Positions 18,529-28,176 of a stretch of DNA of 48,302 bases are shown here, one piece after another. The DNA is taken from contig JAEUMX010000055.1 of the NCBI GenBank assembly GCA_016791285.1, forward strand, positions 1 to 48,302. Direction: 5' to 3'. The notes under the pieces were generated by a model that made no database searches, was not told the origin of the DNA, and worked only from the letters and a program-made list of their open reading frames with translations. The DNA is from Burkholderiales bacterium (lineage in GTDB: Bacteria; Pseudomonadota; Gammaproteobacteria; Burkholderiales; JAEUMW01). Each line of letters opens with the position of its first letter. The first letter of the stretch is position 1. Position numbers and translations under genes: made by a program.

Positions 18529-19850
18529 GTCACTTCATCGCGGTACATCCAGGCGCGCGTCAGGGGCCAGTCGCTCACCGTCGGCCGCGCGAACAGCACC
18601 TGAAAGAGCTGGAGCTCGCCGCCGATGAACGCCGCCTTCGACCCCGCGAGATACAGTCGCCACATGCGGACGAAGCGTTCGTCATACATCTTCCGTACTT
18701 CCTCGCGCGACGCCTCGAACCGCTCGAGCCAGTGGTGCAGCGTGATCGCGTAGTGCGGGCGCAGGTTCTCGACGTCGAGCACCGACAGCCGGCGCGTCTC
18801 GAAGATCTGCATCATCTCCGACAAGGCAGCCGGATGCGCGCCGGGGAAGATGCGTCGCTCGATCCAGGGGTGCATATACCCCGGACGATTGCGGCCGATA
18901 CTGTGAATGAGGCCGCGGCCCTCGGGCGCGAGCGAGCGATGGATGACTTCGCCGAGATCCCGGTAGTTGTCGACGCCGACGTGCTCGAGCATCCCGACCG
19001 AGACGAACACATCGTAGCGGCCATCGATGTTGCGGTAGTCGTCGAGGACGTACTCGACGCGGTCCGCGAGGCCTTCCCGCTGCGCGCGCTCGCGGGCGAA
19101 CCGTACCTGCTCCTCCGAGATGTTGTAGGCGCGCACGCGGGCGACGCCGAAATGCCGCGCCATGTGCAGTGCGAGCCCACCCCAGCCGCAGCCCGCTTCC
19201 ACCACGGTGTCGTTCGGGGTCAGCCTGAGCTTGCGGCAGACGTGATCGAGCTTGGCCATCTGCGCTGCCTCGAGGGTGGCCTCGGCGTCGCGAAAATATG
19301 CGCAGGTGTACTGCATTTCGGCATCGAGCCACAGCCGGTAGAAGGCATTGCCGATGTCGTAATGGTGGTGGATGTGCTCGCGCGATGCCTTCAGGGTGTT
19401 GCGGCGCGGCCTTCTGTCCACCGGGAAGATCTTGAGCCCCGCCGCGCTGAACGGCATGTCGACGGTGGCCGCGTACAGCGTCGCGAGAAATCCGACGAAA
19501 TCACCTTCGATGTCGATCTCCCCGTTCGCGTAGTCATCACCGAAATTCAGGTTTGGATCCCACAGCATGCGGTAGAACGCGCTGCGTGTGTGGACGAAGA
19601 GCGTCGCGATCGGCGCCCGGTCGCCGCTCACGATCTCCGTGCCGTCCCAGAGCACGATGCGAAACGGCGGGTCGGCGAGCTTGCGCAGCATTTGCTGGAG
19701 CAGTCCGCGCTCGACGGCGTGCACCTTGCCATCGCGCGTCTCGAAAGGCGACTCTGCGACGCGGTCGTCCGTCAGCGGTGCCGCGGGAGCGCTGGCGACG
19801 TCCTCGTCGACAGCGGACGAATCGAAGGTGTGGGCATTCTGATTTTTCAT
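18525..19850 (-). CDS. cfa: Cyclopropane-fatty-acyl-phospholipid synthase family methyltransferase
   Basis: SAM-dependent enzyme that adds a methylene group across cis double bonds of phospholipid acyl chains at the membrane surface. The 441 residues include an N-terminal lipid-binding region (about 50-150) and the methyltransferase domain. VVEAGCGWGG is the SAM-binding motif, and HYDIGNAFYRLWLD is characteristic of Cfa. Residues equivalent to the E. coli active site are retained: Cys in YTCAYF, Glu in GMLEHVG, His in LIHSIG, Tyr in RLYLAGS. The first 45 residues are a variable acidic extension. The ATG at 19850 follows a 121-base gap after the MFS gene. Family certain; the final product may not be a plain cyclopropane (see the coupled reductase). 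Confidence 0.92.
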   Translation of the reverse strand: MKNQNAHTFDSSAVDEDVASAPAAPLTDDRVAESPFETRDGKVHAVERGLLQQMLRKLADPPFRIVLWDGTEIVSGDRAPIATLFVHTRSAFYRMLWDPNLNFGDDYANGEIDIEGDFVGFLATLYAATVDMPFSAAGLKIFPVDRRPRRNTLKASREHIHHHYDIGNAFYRLWLDAEMQYTCAYFRDAEATLEAAQMAKLDHVCRKLRLTPNDTVVEAGCGWGGLALHMARHFGVARVRAYNISEEQVRFARERAQREGLADRVEYVLDDYRNIDGRYDVFVSVGMLEHVGVDNYRDLGEVIHRSLAPEGRGLIHSIGRNRPGYMHPWIERRIFPGAHPAALSEMMQIFETRRLSVLDVENLRPHYAITLHHWLERFEASREEVRKMYDERFVRMWRLYLAGSKAAFIGGELQLFQVLFARPTVSDWPLTRAWMYRDEVT

Positions 19851-19971
19851 CGCGGTCGGAGTGCGCGCAAGTCGAGTTCACGTTCGACGATCCCAGCCTC
19901 GCGTTGAAAATTGAAGCACGTTTTCGGACGTCGGACAACCTCGCGCCGGCAACGTTCCTGTCATGCTTCTG

Positions 19972-21279
19972 TCACTTGACTGCCCCCGGCGCGGTCCGCG
20001 CGGCGCCGCGCAGGGTGCGCGCGATCAGCACGGCCAGGATGGTCGCCAGCGCCGCGGCCCAGCCGACGCTGCCGTAGTGGGTCAGCGCACCGTCCGCGCT
20101 GCGGCCGATCACCAGACCGGCGCCGAGCGCTGCGGCCGACGAGCCGAACTGCTGCACCGATGCATGCACGCTCATGAAGCTGCCGCGCAACCGCGGCTCG
20201 ACGCTCGCCGTGATCATCGCCATGGCCGGCACGAAGCGGCCCGACACCAGCACCATGAAAAGCGTCGTGACCGCGATCGCCGCCGCAAGCGGCGCCGCCG
20301 GCAGATGCGTCACGAGCAGGATGGGCACGAGCGAGAGCAGCGCCGTCGCCACGAACACGCGACGCTTGCCGTGCCGGTCCGCGAGATGACCGATGAGGCG
20401 CGCCGTAAAGAGCGTCATCAGACCTCCCGCCAGATATATGAACGGCAGGTCGTCGAGCGTGAGCCCGACGTTCGCGACCATGTAGGGGCTGATGAAGGGG
20501 ATGACGGAGAAGGCGCTCAGCGTGAGCGCCGCCACCATGGCAAACGCGCGCAGGTGGTTGCGATGGCCGAAAACTTCCGTCACCTGGGCCACCGCGCTGC
20601 GCCCCGTGGCGTGGTGCACATGCCGACTGAGGCGGGGAACGTAGCGCGGCACGAACACGGCGATCGCGAGGCTCACCGCGGTCAGGAACAGGAATGGCGC
20701 ACGCCAGCCATAAGCGTTCGCCAGGACGAGTCCGATCGGCACGCCCGCCACGGCTGCCAGCGAGAAGGCGGACATCACCGTACCCATCGCCGCGCCCCGT
20801 CGCGACTCCGGAATGACATCACCGACGATGGCGAAGACGCTCGCACCGAGCACTCCGCCAAACGCCCCTGCGGCGGCACGCGCAACCAGCAGCCACGCGT
20901 AGCCCGGCGCCAGCCCGCACGCGAGCGTTGCCGCGATGAAGCCGGCGTAGAGTGCGAGCAGCGCATGGCGCCGATCAAAGCGGTCGATGAAGAGCGCGGC
21001 GACCAGGCCGACCAGGCCGGCGCTCAGCGTATAGGAGGCGACCAGCAGGCTGAACTGCGTCGGCCCGATGCCGAAGAGAGCCATGAACTGCGGCCCGAGC
21101 GGCATCATGATCATGAAGTCGACGATGTGCGTGAACTGAATGCCGGCCAGCACCGCCAGCAGCGGCCGTTCGCGATGAAGCTCGAGATGCGGCAGCGCGG
21201 ACTCCTCGGCGCAGTCCACGCACGGCGGATCGTCGTCGATCCCCTGCGCGGCGCCGCCACCCCGGCGCGGCGCGATCAA
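19972..21279 (-). CDS. Major facilitator superfamily transporter
   Basis: A 435-residue, 12-helix inner-membrane transporter. FTHIVDFMIMMPLGPQFM in helix 1, DRFDRRHALL in the 2-3 loop (the MFS motif A position) and HLADRHGKRRVF in the 8-9 loop are typical of drug- or sugar-efflux-type MFS proteins. No ATG precedes helix 1. The TTG at 21279 overlaps the preceding stop (TTGA) and has GAGG 7 bases upstream, so I take it as the start. It is the fourth and last gene of the FIST-DUF599 operon. The substrate is unknown. Confidence 0.85.
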   Translation of the reverse strand: MIAPRRGGGAAQGIDDDPPCVDCAEESALPHLELHRERPLLAVLAGIQFTHIVDFMIMMPLGPQFMALFGIGPTQFSLLVASYTLSAGLVGLVAALFIDRFDRRHALLALYAGFIAATLACGLAPGYAWLLVARAAAGAFGGVLGASVFAIVGDVIPESRRGAAMGTVMSAFSLAAVAGVPIGLVLANAYGWRAPFLFLTAVSLAIAVFVPRYVPRLSRHVHHATGRSAVAQVTEVFGHRNHLRAFAMVAALTLSAFSVIPFISPYMVANVGLTLDDLPFIYLAGGLMTLFTARLIGHLADRHGKRRVFVATALLSLVPILLVTHLPAAPLAAAIAVTTLFMVLVSGRFVPAMAMITASVEPRLRGSFMSVHASVQQFGSSAAALGAGLVIGRSADGALTHYGSVGWAAALATILAVLIARTLRGAARTAPGAVK

Positions 21280-22385
21280 CGCCGGACCTCGTCCGATGGT
21301 CCGAGTTCGTGAATGGACAGAAACCGCAGCGCCCCCGCGGCGTCGCGATCGGGCTGCAGTCCGGGCACTACGCGCACATCGAGAACGCGGCAGTCGGCTA
21401 GCAGTGAGCGTATCGAATGCGCCACCTCGGTGAGATCGTCGAACACGCCGAGCGGCCAGCGCAAGCCGTGCAGGACGCTCGCATCGAAGGGCGAGCTCAG
21501 ACTCACCCGCACATCGCACCCCGCGTGCACGGAGAGCACCGCCACCGGCTCGCCGACCGACGCGCGCAGTTGCCGCAACACGCTGCTCGCAAAGAGACTC
21601 AGGCGGGTCTCCTGCAGCGCAAAGCGCCCTGCCGCTGCCGCGACCAACAACGACTTGGGCGGACGCGGCAGCGGCAGCAGGGTGAGGCCCTGCTGCCCGA
21701 GCTGGGCGGCGAGCGCACGCGTGACGGCAAGGCCCCACGCACCGATGCGGGAGCCGGACTCGACGAACGACAGACCCTGGGCGGGTGCTACGCCGGCGCC
21801 CACCAGAAAGCGCAGATGGGCGCGCTCTTCGACGGCGTCGATCTGGATGTCGGTGCCTGACAGCGCGCGGGGTCCCGCGTCCGCGTCGCCGATGCTGCGC
21901 GTCCAGCGATACAGCTCGCTCGGTTGCAGACGCTCGAGTGTCTCGGCGGTCACCAGCGCCGCGGCGAGGCCGAAGTTCTCGGTCTGGCCGAGCGCCCCGT
22001 GCTGGCGCAGCAAGCCGCCGATCGCCGCCGCATCGGGGATGAGACCGGGCACCACCGCACCGGCGCGACCGCCGGCTACGAACACGACGGGCAGCGCGAA
22101 CACGCGTGCGAGCAAGCCGCCATCTTCTTCCGGCGCGGGGTCGTCGATTGCCGCCTTCAACGCCTCGAGCAGGAAGCGCCGCACGGTCTGGTCCGGAGCC
22201 GCGGCGAAAGCGGCGGCAATCGCGGCATCGTCGCCCACCGCGGCCAGTTCACGAAATTTCGCCGTCAACGCACCCCGCGTGCCGCGTTCGGCGCGAGCAA
22301 GCGCCACGAGCGGATGATCCGGGCTCTCGGCGCCGTACGCGCGCGGGTCCGGCCACTCGACCTGCGCCTGCACCGCACCCTTCAC
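21276..22385 (-). CDS. Unrecognised 369-residue protein in the FIST/DUF599 operon
   Basis: I do not recognise this family. It starts at GTG 22385, overlapping the DUF599 stop as GTGA, and its own stop overlaps the MFS start as TTGA. That coupling on both sides supports a real gene. The protein is soluble and Ala/Leu-rich, with an early helical part (LTAKFRELAAVGDDAAIAAA). Later segments look like alternating strands and helices, such as FALPVVFVAGG and VAVLSVHAGCDVRVSLSSPF. No signal peptide, membrane helix or known catalytic motif is visible. The segment GLIPDAAAIGGLLRQHGALG could mark a binding region. Position suggests a link to FIST-type sensing or transport; that is inference only. Confidence 0.78.
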   Translation of the reverse strand: MKGAVQAQVEWPDPRAYGAESPDHPLVALARAERGTRGALTAKFRELAAVGDDAAIAAAFAAAPDQTVRRFLLEALKAAIDDPAPEEDGGLLARVFALPVVFVAGGRAGAVVPGLIPDAAAIGGLLRQHGALGQTENFGLAAALVTAETLERLQPSELYRWTRSIGDADAGPRALSGTDIQIDAVEERAHLRFLVGAGVAPAQGLSFVESGSRIGAWGLAVTRALAAQLGQQGLTLLPLPRPPKSLLVAAAAGRFALQETRLSLFASSVLRQLRASVGEPVAVLSVHAGCDVRVSLSSPFDASVLHGLRWPLGVFDDLTEVAHSIRSLLADCRVLDVRVVPGLQPDRDAAGALRFLSIHELGPSDEVRR

Positions 22386-23134
22386 GGTCGATTCTCGGGC
22401 GGCAGGATGCGCCGCGGCGGCCATTCCCAGTCGCCCTTGCCGTGGATGCCGATCAGGGTTTCCAGCGTCGCCGAGCGGAACTCGCGCAGATAGAGAACGC
22501 CCACGACCCCGGCCGTGGTCGCCGCAAATAACAGCGGGTGCAGAAACCAGGCAAGCGCCGCCAGGCCGAAATAGTAGGTGCGCAGTCCGTTGTTGAAGTT
22601 CTCGCCGGCGTAGACGGAGACGTCGGTGGCGCGCGATATGAAGTCCTCCTCCGCCGGCGCGTCGCCGCCAGCGGACGGCGCAGCCCCCACGAGAATCGCC
22701 AGCATGTTGAACTGCCGCAGCGCCCAGGTGAACTTGAAGAACGCGAAGCCGAAGATGCCGATCAGCAGCAAGATCTTCATCTCCCACAGGCGGTGGCTCC
22801 CTTTCACCGCGAACGGCAGCTCGGCCATGACGTCGACCGCCTTCTCGGTCGTGCCGAGCAGCGCGACGAGACCGCCCAGGATGAGGACAGTGGTGGATGC
22901 GAGAAACGTCGCCACGTTCGACAGCATGCTGATCAGGCTCGAATCCACGATCCGGTTCTCGCGCTCGACGATGCGTTCCATCCACTTGCGGCGATACAGA
23001 TTCATCGCGCCGAGCAGGCTCGGCGCCCGCTGCGCCTTGCGCGCCGCGAAGCGCACATAGCCGAAGGAGGCAACGAAGAACCACAGCAGCGCGGCGTAGT
23101 CGATCGGACTCAGGAGAGAAAACAGCGCGCTCAA
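22382..23134 (-). CDS. DUF599 family membrane protein
   Basis: A 250-residue inner-membrane protein with four or five hydrophobic segments: LLWFFVASFGYVRF, VATFLASTTVLILGGLVALLG, ILLLIGIFGFAFFKFTW and the late FGLAALAWFLHPLLFAATTAG. The segments RRKWMERIVERENRIVDSSLI and NFNNGLRTYYFGLA are the DUF599 hallmarks as I know them. Function is unknown. The start is TTG 23134, supported by a full AAGGAGG 9 bases upstream; there is no earlier ATG. It lies 25 bases after the FIST gene and overlaps the next gene by four bases. Confidence 0.88.
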   Translation of the reverse strand: MSALFSLLSPIDYAALLWFFVASFGYVRFAARKAQRAPSLLGAMNLYRRKWMERIVERENRIVDSSLISMLSNVATFLASTTVLILGGLVALLGTTEKAVDVMAELPFAVKGSHRLWEMKILLLIGIFGFAFFKFTWALRQFNMLAILVGAAPSAGGDAPAEEDFISRATDVSVYAGENFNNGLRTYYFGLAALAWFLHPLLFAATTAGVVGVLYLREFRSATLETLIGIHGKGDWEWPPRRILPPENRP

Positions 23135-23159
23135 GTTCGCCGGCCTCCTTGACAGGTCG

Positions 23160-24272
23160 TCACAGGAACAGGGTCAGAACGCCGGTGTATCCGTACAGGC
23201 GATCGTGGGAGATCTCGCCGTTGCAGAAGAACCCCACGAGTGGAATTTCCCCCAGGCTCTGCCGGATCAACGTGAGCTCCTCCGAATTCGGACCGAACAG
23301 GCTCGCGCCGCGGCCGAGACACGAGTAGTAGACGGCACCGCGCGGCCGCGTGAAGAGCCCATCCTTGATGCTCTCCAGCATCCGCACCATGTCCTCGACC
23401 GCGCTCGCCGCATCGCGCCGGCAGAACATCATCGGCATGCCTTCGCGCAGCGACTCGCCGATCGCGACGAGCTTCGACTCCGGATCGACGCCGATCAGAT
23501 TGCGCACCAGGTAATCGTCGCGGTCCGAGCCGGGCACCGGGAAGCCGGCGAAGATGCGCCCGCCGAGCCGCTGCGGACTGCGCACGAGGCGGCGTCCGAC
23601 ATCTTCCGAGAGCACGTCGAAGGCGGGCCGGCCGTCGAGGGTGACGATCACGTTCTTCTGGCATTCCGTGATCGTATGGCGGGGCCCGGCCGGGCTGCAG
23701 CCCTGCGTGAGACGTGTCGATACCACCACGTCGCCGCTGAAGAGCACACCGGACACGCCACCCGTGGTGGGGACGTTGGCGATCTGGTAGTAACCGCGGC
23801 GCGAACTCGTGAGCCCGCCCACCGCAAAACCACTTTCGAGCCTTTTCGAGACGGCGTTTACGAGCGCGCTCGCGTGGCCGTTGCGTGGGTCGGCGTGGAC
23901 GATGGCGAAGTTCGCGCGCGCGCCATGGACCCGTAGCGGCTCGGGCGGCAAACCCTCGGGGCCGCGCAGCGTCGGCAGGATCTCGAAGGAACCTTCGGGG
24001 AACTCGCCCAGCATGAGCGCGATGGCGGGCTCGTCCAAATACTCCTGGCCGCTCGCGCAGACCCCGATGCCAACGCTGCCCACCCACTGCTGGACGCCCG
24101 TGCGCTCCCGCACCAGGTCGAGGATCGGTTCGAGCTGACCGGAAAACGTGTCGGCCGCGTACAGGAATCCGAGGTTGGCGCCCGGCGCGTGGGTGGCCGC
24201 CTGTTCGACGCAGCGTTCGACGATCGAGCGCCAGTCGCTGCCTGCCGCGTGCCCGTAGCCGAAGGTTCTCAT
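23160..24272 (-). CDS. FIST domain protein (FIST_N plus FIST_C)
   Basis: A 370-residue soluble protein beginning MRTFGYGHAAGSDWRSIVE. The N-terminal half carries LGFLYAADTF and WVGSVGIGVCASGQEY. The C-terminal half carries CLGRGASLFGPNSEELTLIRQ and IPLVGFFCNGEISHDRLYGYTG. These are the signatures of the paired FIST_N/FIST_C domains, proposed to bind small ligands such as amino acids and usually attached to signalling proteins. Here FIST stands alone, with no kinase, cyclase or methyl-acceptor domain. The frame is open far upstream, but ATG 24272 is the family start. It is the first gene of a four-gene operon whose products include two membrane proteins. Confidence 0.88.
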   Translation of the reverse strand: MRTFGYGHAAGSDWRSIVERCVEQAATHAPGANLGFLYAADTFSGQLEPILDLVRERTGVQQWVGSVGIGVCASGQEYLDEPAIALMLGEFPEGSFEILPTLRGPEGLPPEPLRVHGARANFAIVHADPRNGHASALVNAVSKRLESGFAVGGLTSSRRGYYQIANVPTTGGVSGVLFSGDVVVSTRLTQGCSPAGPRHTITECQKNVIVTLDGRPAFDVLSEDVGRRLVRSPQRLGGRIFAGFPVPGSDRDDYLVRNLIGVDPESKLVAIGESLREGMPMMFCRRDAASAVEDMVRMLESIKDGLFTRPRGAVYYSCLGRGASLFGPNSEELTLIRQSLGEIPLVGFFCNGEISHDRLYGYTGVLTLFL

Positions 24273-24414
24273 TGCGGAAGAGTGCGGTTGATCGCTGGCG
24301 CGCGCGAGCCGGTCAAGGAAAGCAGCGGGCGGATCTCGTAACGGTTGCCCGAGTGCTCGGAATCGTAAGGCTTCACGCTCCCCTCCGCGGCCGCGCCACC
24401 GCGGCGATGCCGGC

Positions 24415-24443
24415 ATTATCCGCGTCGTGCCGCGAGGCCACAA
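24415..24443 (-). promoter_or_regulatory. Candidate promoter of the FIST operon
   Basis: On the minus strand TTGTGG (24443-24438) is followed after 17 bases by GATAAT (24420-24415). The -10 is a 5 of 6 match; the -35 keeps only TTG. Transcription from here would leave a long leader of about 135 bases before the FIST ATG, with no evident structure. It is back to back with the ppa promoter. Confidence 0.4.
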
Positions 24444-24461
24444 CCGAAGCGCCGCCCCGGC

Positions 24462-24467
24462 TATAAT
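24462..24467 (+). promoter_or_regulatory. -10 element of the ppa promoter
   Basis: A perfect TATAAT 37 bases upstream of the ppa ATG, well placed for transcription starting near 24474. The hexamer at the -35 distance (around 24439-24444) is poor. The two divergent promoters share the 24415-24467 stretch. Confidence 0.55.
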
Positions 24468-24503
24468 GCGCACCATCCGACACCGCCACGGAGCCCACCC
24501 GCG

Positions 24504-25052
24504 ATGAGCCTGCGACTTGTCCCTTCCGGCAACGACCTGCCCAACGATTTCAATGTCGTGATCGAGATTCCGATGCGAGGGGACCCGGTCAAGTACGAAG
24601 TCGACAAGGGGAGCGGGGCCATGTTCGTCGACCGCTTCATGGCCACCGCGATGCACTATCCCTGCAACTACGGCTATATCCCGCATACCCTCTCGGACGA
24701 CGGCGACCCGGTGGATGTGCTGGTGATCACGCCGGTGCCGCTCATTTCCGGTTCGGTGGTGCGCTGCCGCCCGGTCGGCGTGCTCAAGATGGAGGACGAA
24801 GCCGGCGACGACTCGAAGCTGCTCGCGGTGCCGGTCGAGAAGCTGTGGCCAGCCTATCGCGAGATCGAAACGCCGCGCGATCTGCCGGAGATGACGCTCG
24901 CCCAGATCACCCATTTCTTCGAGCACTACAAGGATCTCGAGCGCGGCAAGTGGGTAAAGATCAAGGGTTGGTACGGGCCCGAGGAAGCCAAGAAGGAGAT
25001 TCTGTCCGGGGTGGAGGGCTTCAACAACGCCAAGGTCAAGCCGGCGTTCTGA
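24504..25052 (+). CDS. ppa: Inorganic pyrophosphatase, family I
   Basis: Soluble Mg-dependent enzyme that hydrolyses pyrophosphate, pulling biosynthetic reactions forward. The 182 residues have the family length. [16 protein letters not shown] and [20 protein letters not shown] contain the catalytic and metal-binding residues, including the DGDPVDVLV signature. The C-terminal [18 protein letters not shown] segment is typical. The start is preceded by a perfect TATAAT promoter element. The following gene begins 22 bases downstream, so co-transcription is likely although there is no obvious functional link. Confidence 0.97.
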   Translation: MSLRLVPSGNDLPNDFNVVIEIPMRGDPVKYEVDKGSGAMFVDRFMATAMHYPCNYGYIPHTLSDDGDPVDVLVITPVPLISGSVVRCRPVGVLKMEDEAGDDSKLLAVPVEKLWPAYREIETPRDLPEMTLAQITHFFEHYKDLERGKWVKIKGWYGPEEAKKEILSGVEGFNNAKVKPAF

Positions 25053-25074
25053 GCGCGCTTAAGGGACTCGCGCA

Positions 25075-25869
25075 ATGACACCTTCCGCCGCCCGCGACGA
25101 CGCGTCCCTGCTCCTGCGCGAGGACGATCGGGGCATCACGACGTTGACCCTGAATCGCCCGGCGCAGTACAACGCACTGTCGCGACCATTGCTCGAGGCG
25201 CTGGCGGCCGAGCTGGCACGGCTCCATGGCGACGAATCGGTACGGGTGGTCATCATCGCGGGGGCGGGCAAGGCGTTTTGCGCAGGCCATGACCTGAAAG
25301 AGCTCGCGACCCTCAACGACCCCGTGCTCGCGCATCCCGTGTTCGCGCTCTGCGGCGACGTGATGCTGAAAATAATGGCCCTGCCGCAGCCCGTGATCGC
25401 CCGCGTCCACGGCATCGCCACCGCCGCGGGTTGCCAGCTCGTGGGCACCTGCGATCTCGCGGTGGCTTCGACCGAGGCGCGCTTCGCCGCCTCCGGCATC
25501 AACGTCGGCCTTTTCTGCAGTACGCCGGGTGTGGCCCTCGCCCGCAACGTCCCGCGCAAGAAGGCGCTGGAGATGCTGCTCACGGGCGATCTGCTGGATG
25601 CCCAGGACGCGCTCGCGCACGGGCTCGTCAACCACGTGGTGGCACCGGACGCGCTCGACGCCGCGGTCCGCGCACTCGCCGAGAAGATCGCGGCCAAGCC
25701 ACGTGGCGCGATCGCCGATGGCAAGCGCGTCTTCTACGAACAGGTCGAGATGAACGCCGAGGGCGCGTATTCCCTGGCCGCCGACGAGATCACCTGCAAC
25801 CTTTTCGCCTCCGAGACGCAGGAAGGCATCGACGCGTTTCTGCACAAGCGCGCGCCGCGCTGGTCCTGA
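25075..25869 (+). CDS. Enoyl-CoA hydratase/isomerase family protein, ECHDC3-like, lacking both catalytic glutamates
   Basis: A 264-residue crotonase-fold protein. The oxyanion-hole segments FCAGHDLKELA and HGIATAAGCQLVGTCD are present. The two glutamates that catalyse hydration in classical enoyl-CoA hydratases align here with Gln121 (GCQL) and Gly141 (ASGINVG), so ordinary hydratase activity is not expected. The GLFCSTPGVALARN stretch matches the ECHDC3-like branch, which as far as I know also lacks them. It may bind acyl-CoA and catalyse isomerisation or another reaction through the oxyanion hole. It probably shares the ppa transcript. Residue alignment was done by eye. Confidence 0.87.
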   Translation: MTPSAARDDASLLLREDDRGITTLTLNRPAQYNALSRPLLEALAAELARLHGDESVRVVIIAGAGKAFCAGHDLKELATLNDPVLAHPVFALCGDVMLKIMALPQPVIARVHGIATAAGCQLVGTCDLAVASTEARFAASGINVGLFCSTPGVALARNVPRKKALEMLLTGDLLDAQDALAHGLVNHVVAPDALDAAVRALAEKIAAKPRGAIADGKRVFYEQVEMNAEGAYSLAADEITCNLFASETQEGIDAFLHKRAPRWS

Positions 25870-25932
25870 TTCGCGGGCACCGGCTCGCCCGCGAGTGATC
25901 CCGGGATGTGCGCAGGTCGGGGAGGTGCCCGC

Positions 25933-26139
25933 TCAGCGCAGGCATCGGCACGGCTCCCGCACGACCTGATCGCGCGGGCCGCCGGTACCGGGGCGGGTGA
26001 ACTCGTAGCTGCGAAAACCCTCCGCCTCGCACTTGCGCGCACACGCCTGCTCCTGCTCCGCCATGTCCGGTGTCCTGAAGCCGTGTTGAAAGGCGAGCAC
26101 GAACACGATCACCATCAGCAGGAGAAGCAGGGTGCGCAT
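25933..26139 (-). CDS. Small membrane-anchored cysteine-containing protein
   Basis: A 68-residue protein of unknown function. The first 20 residues (MRTLLLLLMVIVFVLAFQHG) form a membrane anchor or signal sequence. The remainder has four cysteines: CARKC early and CRC at the end, with GFRSYEFTRPG between. The pattern suggests a small disulfide-bonded or metal-binding periplasmic domain. It starts 23 bases after the htpG stop on the same strand and may be read from the htpG transcript. Coding status rests on the amphipathic signal/cysteine pattern and position. Confidence 0.6.
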   Translation of the reverse strand: MRTLLLLLMVIVFVLAFQHGFRTPDMAEQEQACARKCEAEGFRSYEFTRPGTGGPRDQVVREPCRCLR

Positions 26140-26162
26140 GCCGGCTCGCTCGAGCAGGTACT

Positions 26163-28112
<1,950 letters not shown>

Positions 28113-28148
28113 GGTGGGCAAAGCTCCCTGACTGAACGAATGCCTGCA

Positions 28149-28176
28149 ACTTGGGGCGCCCAGGCGATTTTTCAAG
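28149..28176 (-). promoter_or_regulatory. Sigma-32 (heat-shock) promoter of htpG
   Basis: On the minus strand CTTGAAA (28176-28170) is separated by 13 bases from CCCCAAGT (28156-28149). This closely matches the RpoH consensus CTTGAAA-N11-16-CCCCATnT. The -35 overlaps the antiporter stop codon (28174-28172). It predicts heat induction of htpG and fixes the GTG start at 28112. Confidence 0.75.

Noticed and set aside
19851..19971. ECF-type GGAAC-N17-GTCCGA pair upstream of cfa
   Set aside because: The -10 is poor and the spacing loose. Photo-oxidative-stress control of cfa by an ECF factor is known in other bacteria, but the sequence alone does not support it here.
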